Shown here: piece by piece, positions 24,434 through 32,903 of the stretch
How positions within the stretch are numbered: the first letter of the stretch is position 1
How the letters are laid out: every line of letters starts with the position of its first letter
Source of the DNA: Deltaproteobacteria bacterium
GTDB taxonomy: Bacteria > Myxococcota_A > Polyangia > Polyangiales > Polyangiaceae
DNA length: 64,000 bases
NCBI GenBank assembly: GCA_016218915.1
Contig: JACRCQ010000071.1
Span: forward strand, 62,001-126,000
Direction of reading: 5' to 3'
The notes under the pieces: model-generated
The model's input: the letters and a program-made list of their open reading frames with translations, nothing else
What the model was told of the DNA's origin: nothing
Databases searched by the model: none
Made by a program: the position numbers and the translations under genes

Positions 24434-25360
24434 ATGTCCGCCGCCCGCCTGCTCCTGATCCTGGCCGCTGCGCTGGTTTCCACAGCGCACGTGCCTCTGG
24501 CCAGCGCAGACCCTGCGGCGATGAGCAAGCCCGACGCAAAGGCGGAAGCTTCCAAGCACTTCCGCGCCGGCGTTGCTGCGTACAAGGAGAATGACTTCCA
24601 GCTCGCAGCCAGGGAGTTCGAGCAGGCCTACTCGCTCGCACCTCATCCGACCGCCCTGTGGAATGCTGCCGATGCAAGAGAGAAAGCCGGGGAAGCCGTA
24701 CGCGCAGCCACGATGTTCACCCGGTTCCTCGAGATCGCGCCGGCGGATGACAAGGATCGCGTCGAGACTCGCGCCAGAATCGCAGCCCTGACTGCGAAGC
24801 TGGGCAGGCTCGAGATCTCCGGCCCGGGCGCATCGGAGATCAAGGTCGACGACGAGGCGGTCGACAGCGCACTGGTGTTCGTGGATCCGGGGGACCACGT
24901 GGTCACGGCCACGCTGGACAACGAAAAGGTGACGCGCAAGGTGAACGTGGCCGCGGGCTCCAAGGCGCGCGTGCTGCTCACCGGTGGCCCTGCGCCGTCG
25001 GACGTGGTGGCCGACGCAGGCGCAGCCCCGGACGCCGGATCGCCCGAGGAGGGCAGCTCCGGAATCTCGCCGGGCTACTTCTTTGCGGCAGCGGGTGTCA
25101 CTGGCGTCTTGGTGGCCGTCACGGCGTGGTCCGGAATCGACACGCAATCGCGCAGAAAGGACTTCGACGCGGCCCCGACGCATGAGGGATACGTGGATGG
25201 AGTTGCAGCGCAGAGACGGACGAACATCCTGCTGGGCGTCACGATCGGAGTAGGGCTGGCCTCCGCAGGGATCGGCGTGTTCGCAGTCAAGTGGGACAGC
25301 GGCACAGCGGCCACCGTGAGCGTTGCACCGAACGGCGCCAACCTGCGCGTGCAATTCTGA
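24434..25360 (+). CDS. Exported TPR/PEGA-like protein with C-terminal membrane helices
   Basis: 308 residues. Signal peptide (cut near LASADP, residue 26), TPR-like helices (about 37-115; KHFRAGVAAYKENDFQLAAREFEQAYSLAPHPTALWN), then a PEGA-like beta domain (about 125-190; GRLEISGPGASEIKVDDEAVD ... DPGDHVVTATLDNEKVTRKV), an Ala/Asp/Gly linker, and two hydrophobic helices near the C-terminus (YFFAAAGVTGVLVAV; ILLGVTIGVGLASAGIGVF). The stop overlaps the start of the Ser/Thr kinase (TGATG), so the two are translationally coupled. The same pair occurs in opposite order at 57555-60120, which argues for a functional partnership. Confidence 0.8.
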   Translation: MSAARLLLILAAALVSTAHVPLASADPAAMSKPDAKAEASKHFRAGVAAYKENDFQLAAREFEQAYSLAPHPTALWNAADAREKAGEAVRAATMFTRFLEIAPADDKDRVETRARIAALTAKLGRLEISGPGASEIKVDDEAVDSALVFVDPGDHVVTATLDNEKVTRKVNVAAGSKARVLLTGGPAPSDVVADAGAAPDAGSPEEGSSGISPGYFFAAAGVTGVLVAVTAWSGIDTQSRRKDFDAAPTHEGYVDGVAAQRRTNILLGVTIGVGLASAGIGVFAVKWDSGTAATVSVAPNGANLRVQF

Positions 25361-27042
25361 TGGACGCCCCTCCGCGCTACGAGCTGCTCGTGACCATCGC
25401 CACAGGCGGCATGGCGACCGTCTACGTGGGTCGGCAGCATGGCGCAGCGGGCTTCGAGCGAATCGTCGCCATCAAGCGAATGCACCAGCACATCGCCGGC
25501 GATCCCAACTTGATCGCCATGTTCCGCGATGAAGCGCGCATCGCCTCGCTCATCCGCCATCCCAACGTCGTTGCTGTCCACGACATGCACGATGAGTCGG
25601 GCGAGCTTCTGATCATCATGGACTACGTGGACGGCGTGAACCTGCGGCAGCTGCGACACGCCTGCCACAGCGCGGGCTCCTTGATCCCGCGCAACGTCGC
25701 CCTGCGGATCGTGGTCGACACCCTGCGCGGGTTGCATGCTGCGCACACGCAACGGGACGTCGATGGCACTCCCCTGCAGATCGTGCACCGGGATGCGACG
25801 CCGCACAACATCCTGGTGGGAGCGGACGGCAGCTCGCGGCTCACGGACTTCGGCATTGCGCGCGCTGCGGAGCGCAGCGCCGGAACGATGACAGGGAGGG
25901 TCAAGGGCAAGTTCGCCTACATGTCGCCCGAGCAGTGCGCCAGCCGGCCTGCGGATCACCGGGTCGACATCTTCTCCATGGGAGTCGTGGCGTGGGAGCT
26001 GCTGACCGGAAGCCATCTGTTCCAGGCAGACAGCGACGCTGCGATGGTGGCGCAGATCGCCAGGGGCAACTACAGGCGTCCCAGCGAGGTCCGCCGCGGA
26101 ATTCCCCTGGGCGTCGAGGAAGTGGTCATGCGCGCCATCGCCACCGATCCTCGGCATCGATTTCCGACCGCCGCTCAGTTCGCCGACGAGCTCCATCGTG
26201 AAGCCTTGCCTTACGGGGGAACTGCGACCCCGGAGGAGGTGTCCGCGGTGGTCATGGCCGCCTGCGGCGAAGCGGTCCTGGCTCGCCGCGGCCAGCTTCA
26301 CGACGTGCTCGCGGGGCGTCGCCCCAAGGTCACCTGGTCCACCCCGCGATCCTCGCCGCCAACGAAAGGTTCGCGTTCCTACGACGTCGCTTCGGTGCCA
26401 CGGTCGCGCAGCTCGCAGATCCCCCTGCCACCCGCAACGTCGACAGCGCCCGTTGCGGTCCATGCCACGCGCCAACCCATGCAACGCGCGGTCTGGGTGC
26501 TGGCTGCGGTGTTCGTCATCGTCGTCACCTTGATGATCGCCTTCGTGATCCACGATCGCTCCAGCTCCAGCGAGACAGCCGCCGCCTCGTCCAGCGCTCC
26601 GGCCGCTTCCGCGCGTGTCGCGCCTTCCTCCTCGGTCGCAGCACCTCAGCGGATTGCGATCTCCATCGAAGCAGAGGCGGAGATCACCGAAGTCCGGGCT
26701 CCGAGCGGCGGGGATGTCGACATCCAGGGCAAGACGGCCGTCGTCAACACCCTCAAGAGTGAGACGGCGATGACCATCCTGGTACGTCTGACCGACGGCA
26801 CTTCGCACCAGGAGACGGTGGTGCCTCGCGCCAACGCGGTGATTCGTGTTCGCAGCACAGCGAGTCCGTCGAAGACCGCGCCCGTGGTGGCGGCAGTGCC
26901 GGGCACGACACCGGTCGCGCCCCCGACGACGGGGAAGACCTCTTCGCCTGTGCCGATTGCCACGCCCGCCGCAACGCCGCCTCCTGCGAAGACCGCCGAG
27001 CCCAAGGTCGGCCCTAGGCACGAGAAAGACCCTTATCAATAG
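25360..27042 (+). CDS. Transmembrane Ser/Thr protein kinase
   Basis: 560 residues from ATG 25360, overlapping the previous stop by 1 bp. Kinase domain about 7-285: Gly loop IATGGMATVYVG, Lys39 in VAIK, Glu58 region, HRD (143-145), Asn150, DFG (163-165), SPE (189-191). The residue normally Lys in HRDxKPxN is Thr (HRDATPHN), as in many myxobacterial kinases of the HRDxSPxN kind, so activity is probable but altered. A Ser/Pro linker, one membrane helix (about 376-397) and an extracytoplasmic domain (IAISIEAEAEITEVRAPSGGDVDIQG) with a Pro/Thr tail follow. Likely senses envelope state together with the TPR/PEGA protein. Confidence 0.88.
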   Translation: MDAPPRYELLVTIATGGMATVYVGRQHGAAGFERIVAIKRMHQHIAGDPNLIAMFRDEARIASLIRHPNVVAVHDMHDESGELLIIMDYVDGVNLRQLRHACHSAGSLIPRNVALRIVVDTLRGLHAAHTQRDVDGTPLQIVHRDATPHNILVGADGSSRLTDFGIARAAERSAGTMTGRVKGKFAYMSPEQCASRPADHRVDIFSMGVVAWELLTGSHLFQADSDAAMVAQIARGNYRRPSEVRRGIPLGVEEVVMRAIATDPRHRFPTAAQFADELHREALPYGGTATPEEVSAVVMAACGEAVLARRGQLHDVLAGRRPKVTWSTPRSSPPTKGSRSYDVASVPRSRSSQIPLPPATSTAPVAVHATRQPMQRAVWVLAAVFVIVVTLMIAFVIHDRSSSSETAAASSSAPAASARVAPSSSVAAPQRIAISIEAEAEITEVRAPSGGDVDIQGKTAVVNTLKSETAMTILVRLTDGTSHQETVVPRANAVIRVRSTASPSKTAPVVAAVPGTTPVAPPTTGKTSSPVPIATPAATPPPAKTAEPKVGPRHEKDPYQ

Positions 27043-27103
27043 GCGCATTCGCGCCATGGCGCCGGCGGCGATCAACCGGGTGTTCCGATCGGCGCGAAGA
27101 CGG

Positions 27104-27109
27104 TATCAT
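27104..27109 (+). promoter_or_regulatory. -10-like TATCAT 10 nt before start of CAP lipoprotein
   Basis: TATCAT is followed by 10 nt and ATG 27120, leaving a predicted leader of only about 4 nt and no Shine-Dalgarno site. Confidence 0.33.
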
Positions 27110-27119
27110 TGACAGCGAG

Positions 27120-27863
27120 ATGCCTCCCATCGCCAGCCATGACGCGCGCGCGCTTGCCAGGTTGCTGATGCTGGTGACCGGCGCGTTCGCGAGCTGCTCG
27201 ACATTCTCGGACGCGGTGGATCCAGGTACGGGAAGCTTGTTCGAGCACACCGGCGGCACAAGCGGAGCTGGCAATGGCGGAGCGGTCGCCAAGGGCGGAG
27301 GCGGAGGCTCTGGCGGCAACACCGGCGGCAACGGCGGAAGCACTGGCGGCTCCGGCGGTGCAACCGGCGGAACGGGGGGCAGCGGAGGCGCGAACAAGGG
27401 AGGGATGGCTGGAAGCTCAGGAGGGCAGGCAGGAAGCTCGACGGGCGGTGGCGGGGGCAGCGCAGGCGCCACAGGCACAGGCGGTGCTGCGGGGGCAGCT
27501 GGCGCCCCGCCAGGCTCTGCTGTCGACGCATGCATGAAAGCGGTCAATGCTCACCGCACCGCCGCGGGGCTGCCCGAGTACACGCGCTGGGCCACGGGCG
27601 AGGCCTGTGGTGACGAGCAAGCCGAGGCCGTTGCCAAAGGGCAGGCAAGCCCGGATCTCGGCAAGTGCGGCGCATGGGCAGGAACCATCTGCCCGGATTG
27701 GCCTGGCCCTCCTGCGACCATGGTCACCAAGTGCATCGACCAGATCTGGAACGGCGGCGGCCAGCCCCACGACTTCCTCGCCTCCACCACCTACACCCAG
27801 ATCGCCTGCGGCTTCTACGAGAACCCCCAGTCCAAGGTCTGGGCGACGCAGATGTTCCGCTAG
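27120..27863 (+). CDS. Gly-stalk lipoprotein with CAP/SCP-like domain
   Basis: 247 residues from ATG 27120. Signal with lipobox TGAFASC (Cys near residue 26), a long Gly/Ser/Thr/Ala stalk (about 40-138), then a domain starting ACMKAVNAHRTAAGLPEYTRW and ending TTYTQIACGFYENPQSKVWATQMF. The NxHRxxxG helix and the terminal TQIACG(F/Y) strand match CAP (SCP/PR-1/Ag5) proteins. Bacterial CAP proteins are extracytoplasmic with poorly defined roles. The usual tetrad of His/Glu residues is only partly visible, so it may be non-catalytic. An apparent 14-bp palindrome follows the stop. Confidence 0.75.
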   Translation: MPPIASHDARALARLLMLVTGAFASCSTFSDAVDPGTGSLFEHTGGTSGAGNGGAVAKGGGGGSGGNTGGNGGSTGGSGGATGGTGGSGGANKGGMAGSSGGQAGSSTGGGGGSAGATGTGGAAGAAGAPPGSAVDACMKAVNAHRTAAGLPEYTRWATGEACGDEQAEAVAKGQASPDLGKCGAWAGTICPDWPGPPATMVTKCIDQIWNGGGQPHDFLASTTYTQIACGFYENPQSKVWATQMFR

Positions 27864-27865
27864 CA

Positions 27866-27879
27866 CGCGGCTAGCCGCG
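27866..27879. terminator. Perfect 14-bp GC palindrome right after stop codon
   Basis: CGCGGCTAGCCGCG starts 3 bp after the TAG of the CAP lipoprotein gene and ends 9 bp before the next ATG. There is no U-tract, so it may be a weak terminator, an operator or a hairpin controlling translation of the next gene. Confidence 0.3.
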
Positions 27880-27888
27880 CTGGCCACC

Positions 27889-29031
27889 ATGGCTCCTGCT
27901 CACGTCATCTACCCGGACGCGCACATTCCTCCCGTCCCATCCATGGTTGCGTCGTATGGCATCAGCGGTGCCCTGCCAGCAACGCTCGCGCTCGCAGCAG
28001 TGTTCTGCTGGGCTCGCGATCGACTGCGTGCTGTGCGCGCACGCGCTGCCGAGGAGTCGAACGCACCTCTGAAGGATGGCCAGACCGTGATCCGAGGCAC
28101 GGTCGAGCTCGCACGCGGAGCTTCCCATGCTGTGCGTGTCGAAGTCGAGCAGCTCGGGTTCGAGTCCTGCAGCAAGGGCAAATGGAGCCATCGGTGGGTC
28201 GAGTCGGATCGCCGTACGCTCACCCACCCGTTCTACGTGCGCGTGGCGAGCGGCCAGCGCATCCGCGTCGAGCCCTCGGCAGATGTGAACATCATCGACG
28301 ATCTCGACGAGGTCGTTCGCGTGCGCGAGGACGTGCGGATCCGCGCCGCTTCGATCACGCCCGACGAGGAAGTCTTCGTCTTCGGCATGCTGGGAACAGG
28401 TCCGGATCCGGAGCAGGCCGACACCTATCGGAATGCAGGGCAAGGGCCTGTGCTCCGGTCGCCTGCGTCGAGCGGCATGCTCATCGCCACTGCGTCCCCT
28501 GCAGGAAGGTTCCGTGCGAGCGCCTTCGTGCATGGCCTCTGGGCCGTGGGCTTCGCGATTCTGCTGGCCGTGCTCCAGCTCGTGCACGTGATGCACACCG
28601 TGCGGGTGACCGCGGGCCAGCCCGCCACCGGAGCGGTGGTGAGCAAGCGCACCTTCACGACCAAGGGCAGCAAGGGGAAGGTCTACCATCACTTCGAGCT
28701 CAAGACCCGGGGACCGGACGGCGCCAGCTTCGACGAGGAGATCGAGGAGAGCGCCTGGCAACCCCTGAAAGCAGGCGATCCGATCGCGATGGTCCATGTC
28801 CCCGGCCGCAGGGGCTACGAGATCCTGGGTGACCGTCCCACGGTGCACGTGGCAGTTGCGATTGTCCCCCTGGTCCTGATCACCCTGCTCGCGGTCGCCT
28901 ACTGGTTCAGCCGCCAGGCGATTCGTCCGTGGTATGAGAGAAACGTCGAGGACACGGGAGGCGGCAAGCTGCGGGATGCGATCGACGACAAGCCAGGACC
29001 CGAGCCCGCGATTCCGCTTCGACCGATGTGA
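27889..29031 (+). CDS. GIDE-like membrane protein with DUF3592-type second half
   Basis: 380 residues from ATG 27889. Membrane segments lie near residues 25-43, 220-243 and 325-347. The part between the first two (VIRGTVELARGASHAVRV ... WSHRWVESDRRTLTHPFYV ... ITPDEEVFVFGML) has the layout of the GIDE domain of eukaryotic MUL1-type E3 ligases and many bacterial membrane proteins, but no RING domain is present. The segment after the second helix (ATGAVVSKRTFTTKGSKGKVYHHFEL ... LKAGDPIAMVHVPG) is DUF3592-like. Function unknown; probably an envelope protein. The 3' end converges on the FG-GAP lipoprotein with 19 bp between stops. Confidence 0.6.
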   Translation: MAPAHVIYPDAHIPPVPSMVASYGISGALPATLALAAVFCWARDRLRAVRARAAEESNAPLKDGQTVIRGTVELARGASHAVRVEVEQLGFESCSKGKWSHRWVESDRRTLTHPFYVRVASGQRIRVEPSADVNIIDDLDEVVRVREDVRIRAASITPDEEVFVFGMLGTGPDPEQADTYRNAGQGPVLRSPASSGMLIATASPAGRFRASAFVHGLWAVGFAILLAVLQLVHVMHTVRVTAGQPATGAVVSKRTFTTKGSKGKVYHHFELKTRGPDGASFDEEIEESAWQPLKAGDPIAMVHVPGRRGYEILGDRPTVHVAVAIVPLVLITLLAVAYWFSRQAIRPWYERNVEDTGGGKLRDAIDDKPGPEPAIPLRPM

Positions 29032-29050
29032 TGAACCCCGGGAATGGCGC

Positions 29051-31456
29051 TCAGCGCGGCGTGCCGGAGCACTGCGCCTTGACCGGCGCTGAGGTGTTGT
29101 TGTCCGGCCTGCATTCGTGCACGACGGTGGGGGACTCGACCGACGCATAGACAGGCGTCTTGCCGCTGGCGATGTCTGCCGGGGGATTGGGCAGCGCGAG
29201 CACGACTTGCTCCGCTTGCGCCGGGTACAGGGTCTGCGTCGTCACACCCGCCCCGAGCAGCGCGCCGCCCGGGGGATTGCCCGAGTGGAAGGAGACCTTC
29301 AGCCCTGCAGGCAGTGCCGCCTGCCCCATGTTCCGCACGGTCGCCACGACCGCGTGTGGACCTGGACACAGCAGCGACACGGTCACGACCGCGTCCGGAG
29401 CCGAAAACTCGCCGCCCGGCTGCTTGTTCAATCGGAAGTTGTTCAGCCCCGCCTGCTTGAAGTTGGCTGGCTCCCCCTTCGGTATCGTTCCGTCCTCTTC
29501 CACGTTGGTGATGTGGTAGGCGTGCTCGTTCCACACCCGTCGCGTCCTGACCCACGCCCCGGAAGCACTTGCGAAAATCCGCACGCCCGACTGCTGCGTC
29601 CCTTCGCACGTGATGTTCTGGTTGTGCGCGTTCGATACCACCACGATGTCCGCCTGCCCGTCGTTGTCCACGTCGGCAATCACCGGGTACTCATTGAGCG
29701 TGTGCGTCGTGTTGCACGTCTCGAACAGCACCTCGCCCGTGTCCCCCTCGTAGATTCGCAGGTAGTATTCGTCGGAGTAGATCACCTCGGACCGGCCGTC
29801 TCCGTTGAAGTCGAACAGCGAGCTGCCCGTACCCGACGACGAGCAGTCATGGGTCTGCTTGGCCCACAGGAACGTGCTCGCATCTGCGACCGAGGCGTTC
29901 ATCAGCTTCGTGCCGTCGAATACCGAGTAGCCCACGCCTCCCGCCAGTGCCACATCGGGATAGCCGTCGGCGTTGAAGTCCCCGACGGTTGCAGGACCGC
30001 CGCCCCACTTGCTCCCTGAGGAGCCCGCTGGGCACAGGGCAGGATCGAGCACGCCGTTGATGTCGATCCCCGTGCGAATGAACTTGAAATGCCCTGCCTC
30101 CGCGGCGTCGTAGTGCCACACGGCAACCTGGTGCGTCAGGAAGTAGACCGCAATCACCTCCGGAACGCCGTCCTTGTCCAGATCTGCGATCGCAGGGCCT
30201 GACTTGAAGTAGGCGCTCCCCGTGTAGTTGACCCCTGTGACCCCGGTGTTGACGAACTGCGTCCCGTCAGAATGGTACGCCTGCGTCCCGGTCACGATGT
30301 CGAGCATGCCGTCGCCGTCCAGATCGCTGACCAGGAACGTGCCGTCCATGGCCGGGGTGAACGTGGCCTTCACAGCCCCGGTCTTGCCGTCGAGCACCCC
30401 GGCCTCGACGATGATCTCCACGCTTCCATCGCTGTCCAGGTCCGCGATCGCAGGCTCGAAGCAGGCCGACACCGCGGTCTTCCAGAGCGCCTTGCCGTCG
30501 CCCGACAAGGCCTGGACCGACCCGTCGTGGGTGCACGCCACGACCTCGTTGCCTGGATTGCCGTCGATGTTCCCGGCCGCCAGCTGCGCGCTCGGCTGGA
30601 TCCCCGGGAAGGTCCACTTGTCCACGACCTTCCCTTGCAGGATCGAGATCGCGTGCAAGGGCCCCGGAGATGTGTACTGCCCCGCGGAATGCGTGGTGAA
30701 CAGGATCTCCGGGATGTCGTTCGCCGTCACCTTCCCATCGCAATCGTCATCGTCGAGCTGGATCACGATCGGCGCCATCATCACGTCGGAATCCCACGGC
30801 GTGGTCGTCATCCCTCCCCACGAATACTTCAGCACAGGAGAGAAGTCCGGAGCTGCCGGGTGATACTCGCACTTCTGGAGACATTCGATCGTCCCCGCGT
30901 CGGAAGCGCCCGCATCCCCTTCCGCGCACACCGGCGGATTGGGCAGACACTTGCCCTGGGCGATCTTCGAGCCCCCGACGCAGGTTCCGCTGTCCGCTCC
31001 CGCTTCCGGTGTGTCAGCGTCCGGGGTGCCCCCATCCGGCTCCTCGCCAAGGGCGTACTCGCAGTACTCGCCCTCGGCGCAGTCCCCTGTCTGCGAGCAG
31101 ATCTTCCCGGGAACCACGCACTTTCCGAAGGAGCATATCTCGTCGCCTGCGCAGCACGCCTGCCCGCACGCATGAGCCGCCTCGCAGCACGTGCCCCCGG
31201 CGCAGATCCCCCCATCCCCGCACGCCTCCCCGGTCTTGCATCCCGAGCCGTCTCCTGACGACTGATCGAGAAACAGCGAGTCCGTCTTTGCGCCATCCCC
31301 GGCGCCGTCGTTCGAAGGCCGATCCGCCGACGCATCGGTCGTGAACCCCCCGGGGTTGTTGGCCGCCGACTCGTCCGAGCCGCACGCAGCGAATGCGCCC
31401 CCTGCGACGAGCCCGAGAGCGAGCAGGAGCGTTGAACGGCTGGACACCTGGCGCAT
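29051..31456 (-). CDS. FG-GAP/VCBS repeat lipoprotein
   Basis: 801 residues from ATG 31454-31456 with AAGGAG 7 nt upstream. Lipobox GGAFAAC (Cys near residue 23). A Cys-rich region (about 65-190; TGEACGDGGICAGGTCCE) precedes a beta-propeller-like region with many DxDxDG loops: DLDSDGSVEIIVE, DLDGDGMLDIVTG, DLDKDGVPEVIAVY, DFNADGYPDVALAGG, DFNGDGRSEVIYSD, DVDNDGQADIVVVS. These bind calcium in integrin-like propellers. The C-terminal 120 residues resemble a CARDB adhesion module (VVTVSLLCPGPHAVVATVRNMG). Likely a surface or adhesion protein. It follows 31489-32472 after 32 bp, same strand. Confidence 0.85.
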   Translation of the reverse strand: MRQVSSRSTLLLALGLVAGGAFAACGSDESAANNPGGFTTDASADRPSNDGAGDGAKTDSLFLDQSSGDGSGCKTGEACGDGGICAGGTCCEAAHACGQACCAGDEICSFGKCVVPGKICSQTGDCAEGEYCEYALGEEPDGGTPDADTPEAGADSGTCVGGSKIAQGKCLPNPPVCAEGDAGASDAGTIECLQKCEYHPAAPDFSPVLKYSWGGMTTTPWDSDVMMAPIVIQLDDDDCDGKVTANDIPEILFTTHSAGQYTSPGPLHAISILQGKVVDKWTFPGIQPSAQLAAGNIDGNPGNEVVACTHDGSVQALSGDGKALWKTAVSACFEPAIADLDSDGSVEIIVEAGVLDGKTGAVKATFTPAMDGTFLVSDLDGDGMLDIVTGTQAYHSDGTQFVNTGVTGVNYTGSAYFKSGPAIADLDKDGVPEVIAVYFLTHQVAVWHYDAAEAGHFKFIRTGIDINGVLDPALCPAGSSGSKWGGGPATVGDFNADGYPDVALAGGVGYSVFDGTKLMNASVADASTFLWAKQTHDCSSSGTGSSLFDFNGDGRSEVIYSDEYYLRIYEGDTGEVLFETCNTTHTLNEYPVIADVDNDGQADIVVVSNAHNQNITCEGTQQSGVRIFASASGAWVRTRRVWNEHAYHITNVEEDGTIPKGEPANFKQAGLNNFRLNKQPGGEFSAPDAVVTVSLLCPGPHAVVATVRNMGQAALPAGLKVSFHSGNPPGGALLGAGVTTQTLYPAQAEQVVLALPNPPADIASGKTPVYASVESPTVVHECRPDNNTSAPVKAQCSGTPR

Positions 31457-31488
31457 GGGACTTCTCCTTGATTCTTGCAGGGGAAGCT

Positions 31489-32472
31489 TTAGCCGCAATG
31501 ATACGGCGCAGGTCCGAAGCATACGCCGCTGCAGCAGTCTTCGTTGGCATTGCACGGCGACTGGAAAGGCTTGCAGTTGCAGCTGCCCACGTGGCACTTG
31601 CCCGCGCAGCAGTATCCAGTGCAGCACTGTGTATCAATCGAGCACGTTCCGATCCCGTCGGCCTTGGTACAGCAGTATCCGTCGAGACCGCAGAAGCCTG
31701 AGCAGCACTCGGTGTTCTGCTGGCACACCGACGAAATCCCGGAGGCCAGGCAGCAGCCTCCGGACGTGCACGTTCCGTTGCAGCAGGTTCCAGAGCAGCA
31801 GGCAGACGTGTTTGCGCACGAGCCGCCTTCCTGCACGCACGCGGAACCCTCGCAATGTCCTTGCAGGTTGCAGGTCTGCCCTGGCTCGCAGTTGTTCGTC
31901 GTCCATGCATCCTGGCAGTCCGGATCGTAGGCTCCGCACTCGCAGTCGCACTGCGCGAAGAACCCGCCCCCTTCGTTGTAGTAGCTCGGGTCGCAGACCC
32001 AGCTCGAGGGCACACCTCCGCTGCCGCCAGTACCGCCATTCCCACCCCCGGTTCCGCCGTTGCCGCCTCCAGTCCCGCCGTTGCCACCTCCGGTTCCGCC
32101 GGTCCCGCCCCCGGTTCCGCCGCTGCCTGCGCTGGCGCCGCCGGTTCCTGAACCGCCAACGGACGTCCCACCGCTGCCGGCCACGTACCCACCCGTACCG
32201 CCCCCGCTACCGCCGGTAGAGCCGCCGGTTCCGGAGCTTCCCCCGCCCGCTCCCCCTTTGCCCGAGGCCGCGCCGCTCCCCCCCTGTCCTGCCTGACTCC
32301 CTCCCTGCCCGCCTCCGTCGCGCGGAACGCAAACCGAGTTGACACATTCCTCGTTCGAATCGCACGGGGGCGAGCACGATGCGTTTGCCTCTCCGTTGAA
32401 CAGCGAATCGCCGTTCGACCCGCACCCCGCGATCAGGAAGGCCAAGACGAAACAGGTGGGAGCCTTGCTCAT
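31489..32472 (-). CDS. Gly-stalk lipoprotein with Cys-rich CC repeats
   Basis: 327 residues from ATG 32470-32472 (GAGG 6 nt upstream); the longer frame to 32514 adds nothing credible. Lipobox FLIAGC (Cys near residue 17), a short Cys pair region (CSPPCDSNEECVNSVC), then a Gly/Ser/Thr stalk (about 55-150, (GGTGGGN)n units) and a C-terminal region with over 30 cysteines in CC-x-G-x-C patterns (TSACCSGTCCNGTC, TECCSGFCGLDGYCC, TQCCTGYCCAGKC, EDCCSGVC). Such modules resemble small disulfide-knot (Dickkopf/colipase-like) domains. It heads a two-gene unit with the FG-GAP protein, so both may act together at the cell surface. Confidence 0.8.
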   Translation of the reverse strand: MSKAPTCFVLAFLIAGCGSNGDSLFNGEANASCSPPCDSNEECVNSVCVPRDGGGQGGSQAGQGGSGAASGKGGAGGGSSGTGGSTGGSGGGTGGYVAGSGGTSVGGSGTGGASAGSGGTGGGTGGTGGGNGGTGGGNGGTGGGNGGTGGSGGVPSSWVCDPSYYNEGGGFFAQCDCECGAYDPDCQDAWTTNNCEPGQTCNLQGHCEGSACVQEGGSCANTSACCSGTCCNGTCTSGGCCLASGISSVCQQNTECCSGFCGLDGYCCTKADGIGTCSIDTQCCTGYCCAGKCHVGSCNCKPFQSPCNANEDCCSGVCFGPAPYHCG

Positions 32473-32903
32473 GAAGAACCTCGTCCGCAACAATAGCTGG
32501 TCCGCCCTCGCCAAGCCAGGAGCCCACCCTCCACGTCAGGTTCGCTCCATTGTCCCTGGCGCGTCCCCGGGCTTCCGAAGCCACTGGGACCGAAGCCCGC
32601 GCGGAGGCCGGCAAGCACGGATCAGCCCGACCTGTGCGCAGCAATCCCTCATCGTTGCTCTGCGCCCCGCCAGGCTTCATCGATCACGGCACGCCAGCAT
32701 GCGGGGTCACGGTTGCCGACGCTGGCATGGACCCTGCTGCGCCGCCTGCCGCGTGCCCCCTGCCCAGGGCCGAGCTGACGGTACCTGACCGAAATTGTTG
32801 TGCTTGTCTCTGTCGAGTCCCGCGGCGCAGCACCCACTGTCTTGCGGGCTCCTGCAACCTTTGCGCAGCTGCCGCTCACTTTGTTCGGACGAAAGGTGAA
32901 ACC
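32473..32903. other. Divergent intergenic region, no gene seen
   Basis: 431 bp between divergently transcribed lipoprotein genes. No convincing coding frame, RNA gene or strong hairpin was seen. It must contain promoters for both sides, but I could not find a clear -35/-10 pair. Confidence 0.5.

Noticed and set aside
25075..27075. 666-codon open frame on the minus strand
   Set aside because: It lies opposite the end of the TPR/PEGA gene and the Ser/Thr kinase, has Arg/His-rich low-complexity sequence and no start signal.
28146..28168. tRNA T-arm-like sequence GGTTCGAGTCC
   Set aside because: It is inside the coding frame of the GIDE-like gene, and no acceptor stem or anticodon arm can be drawn around it.
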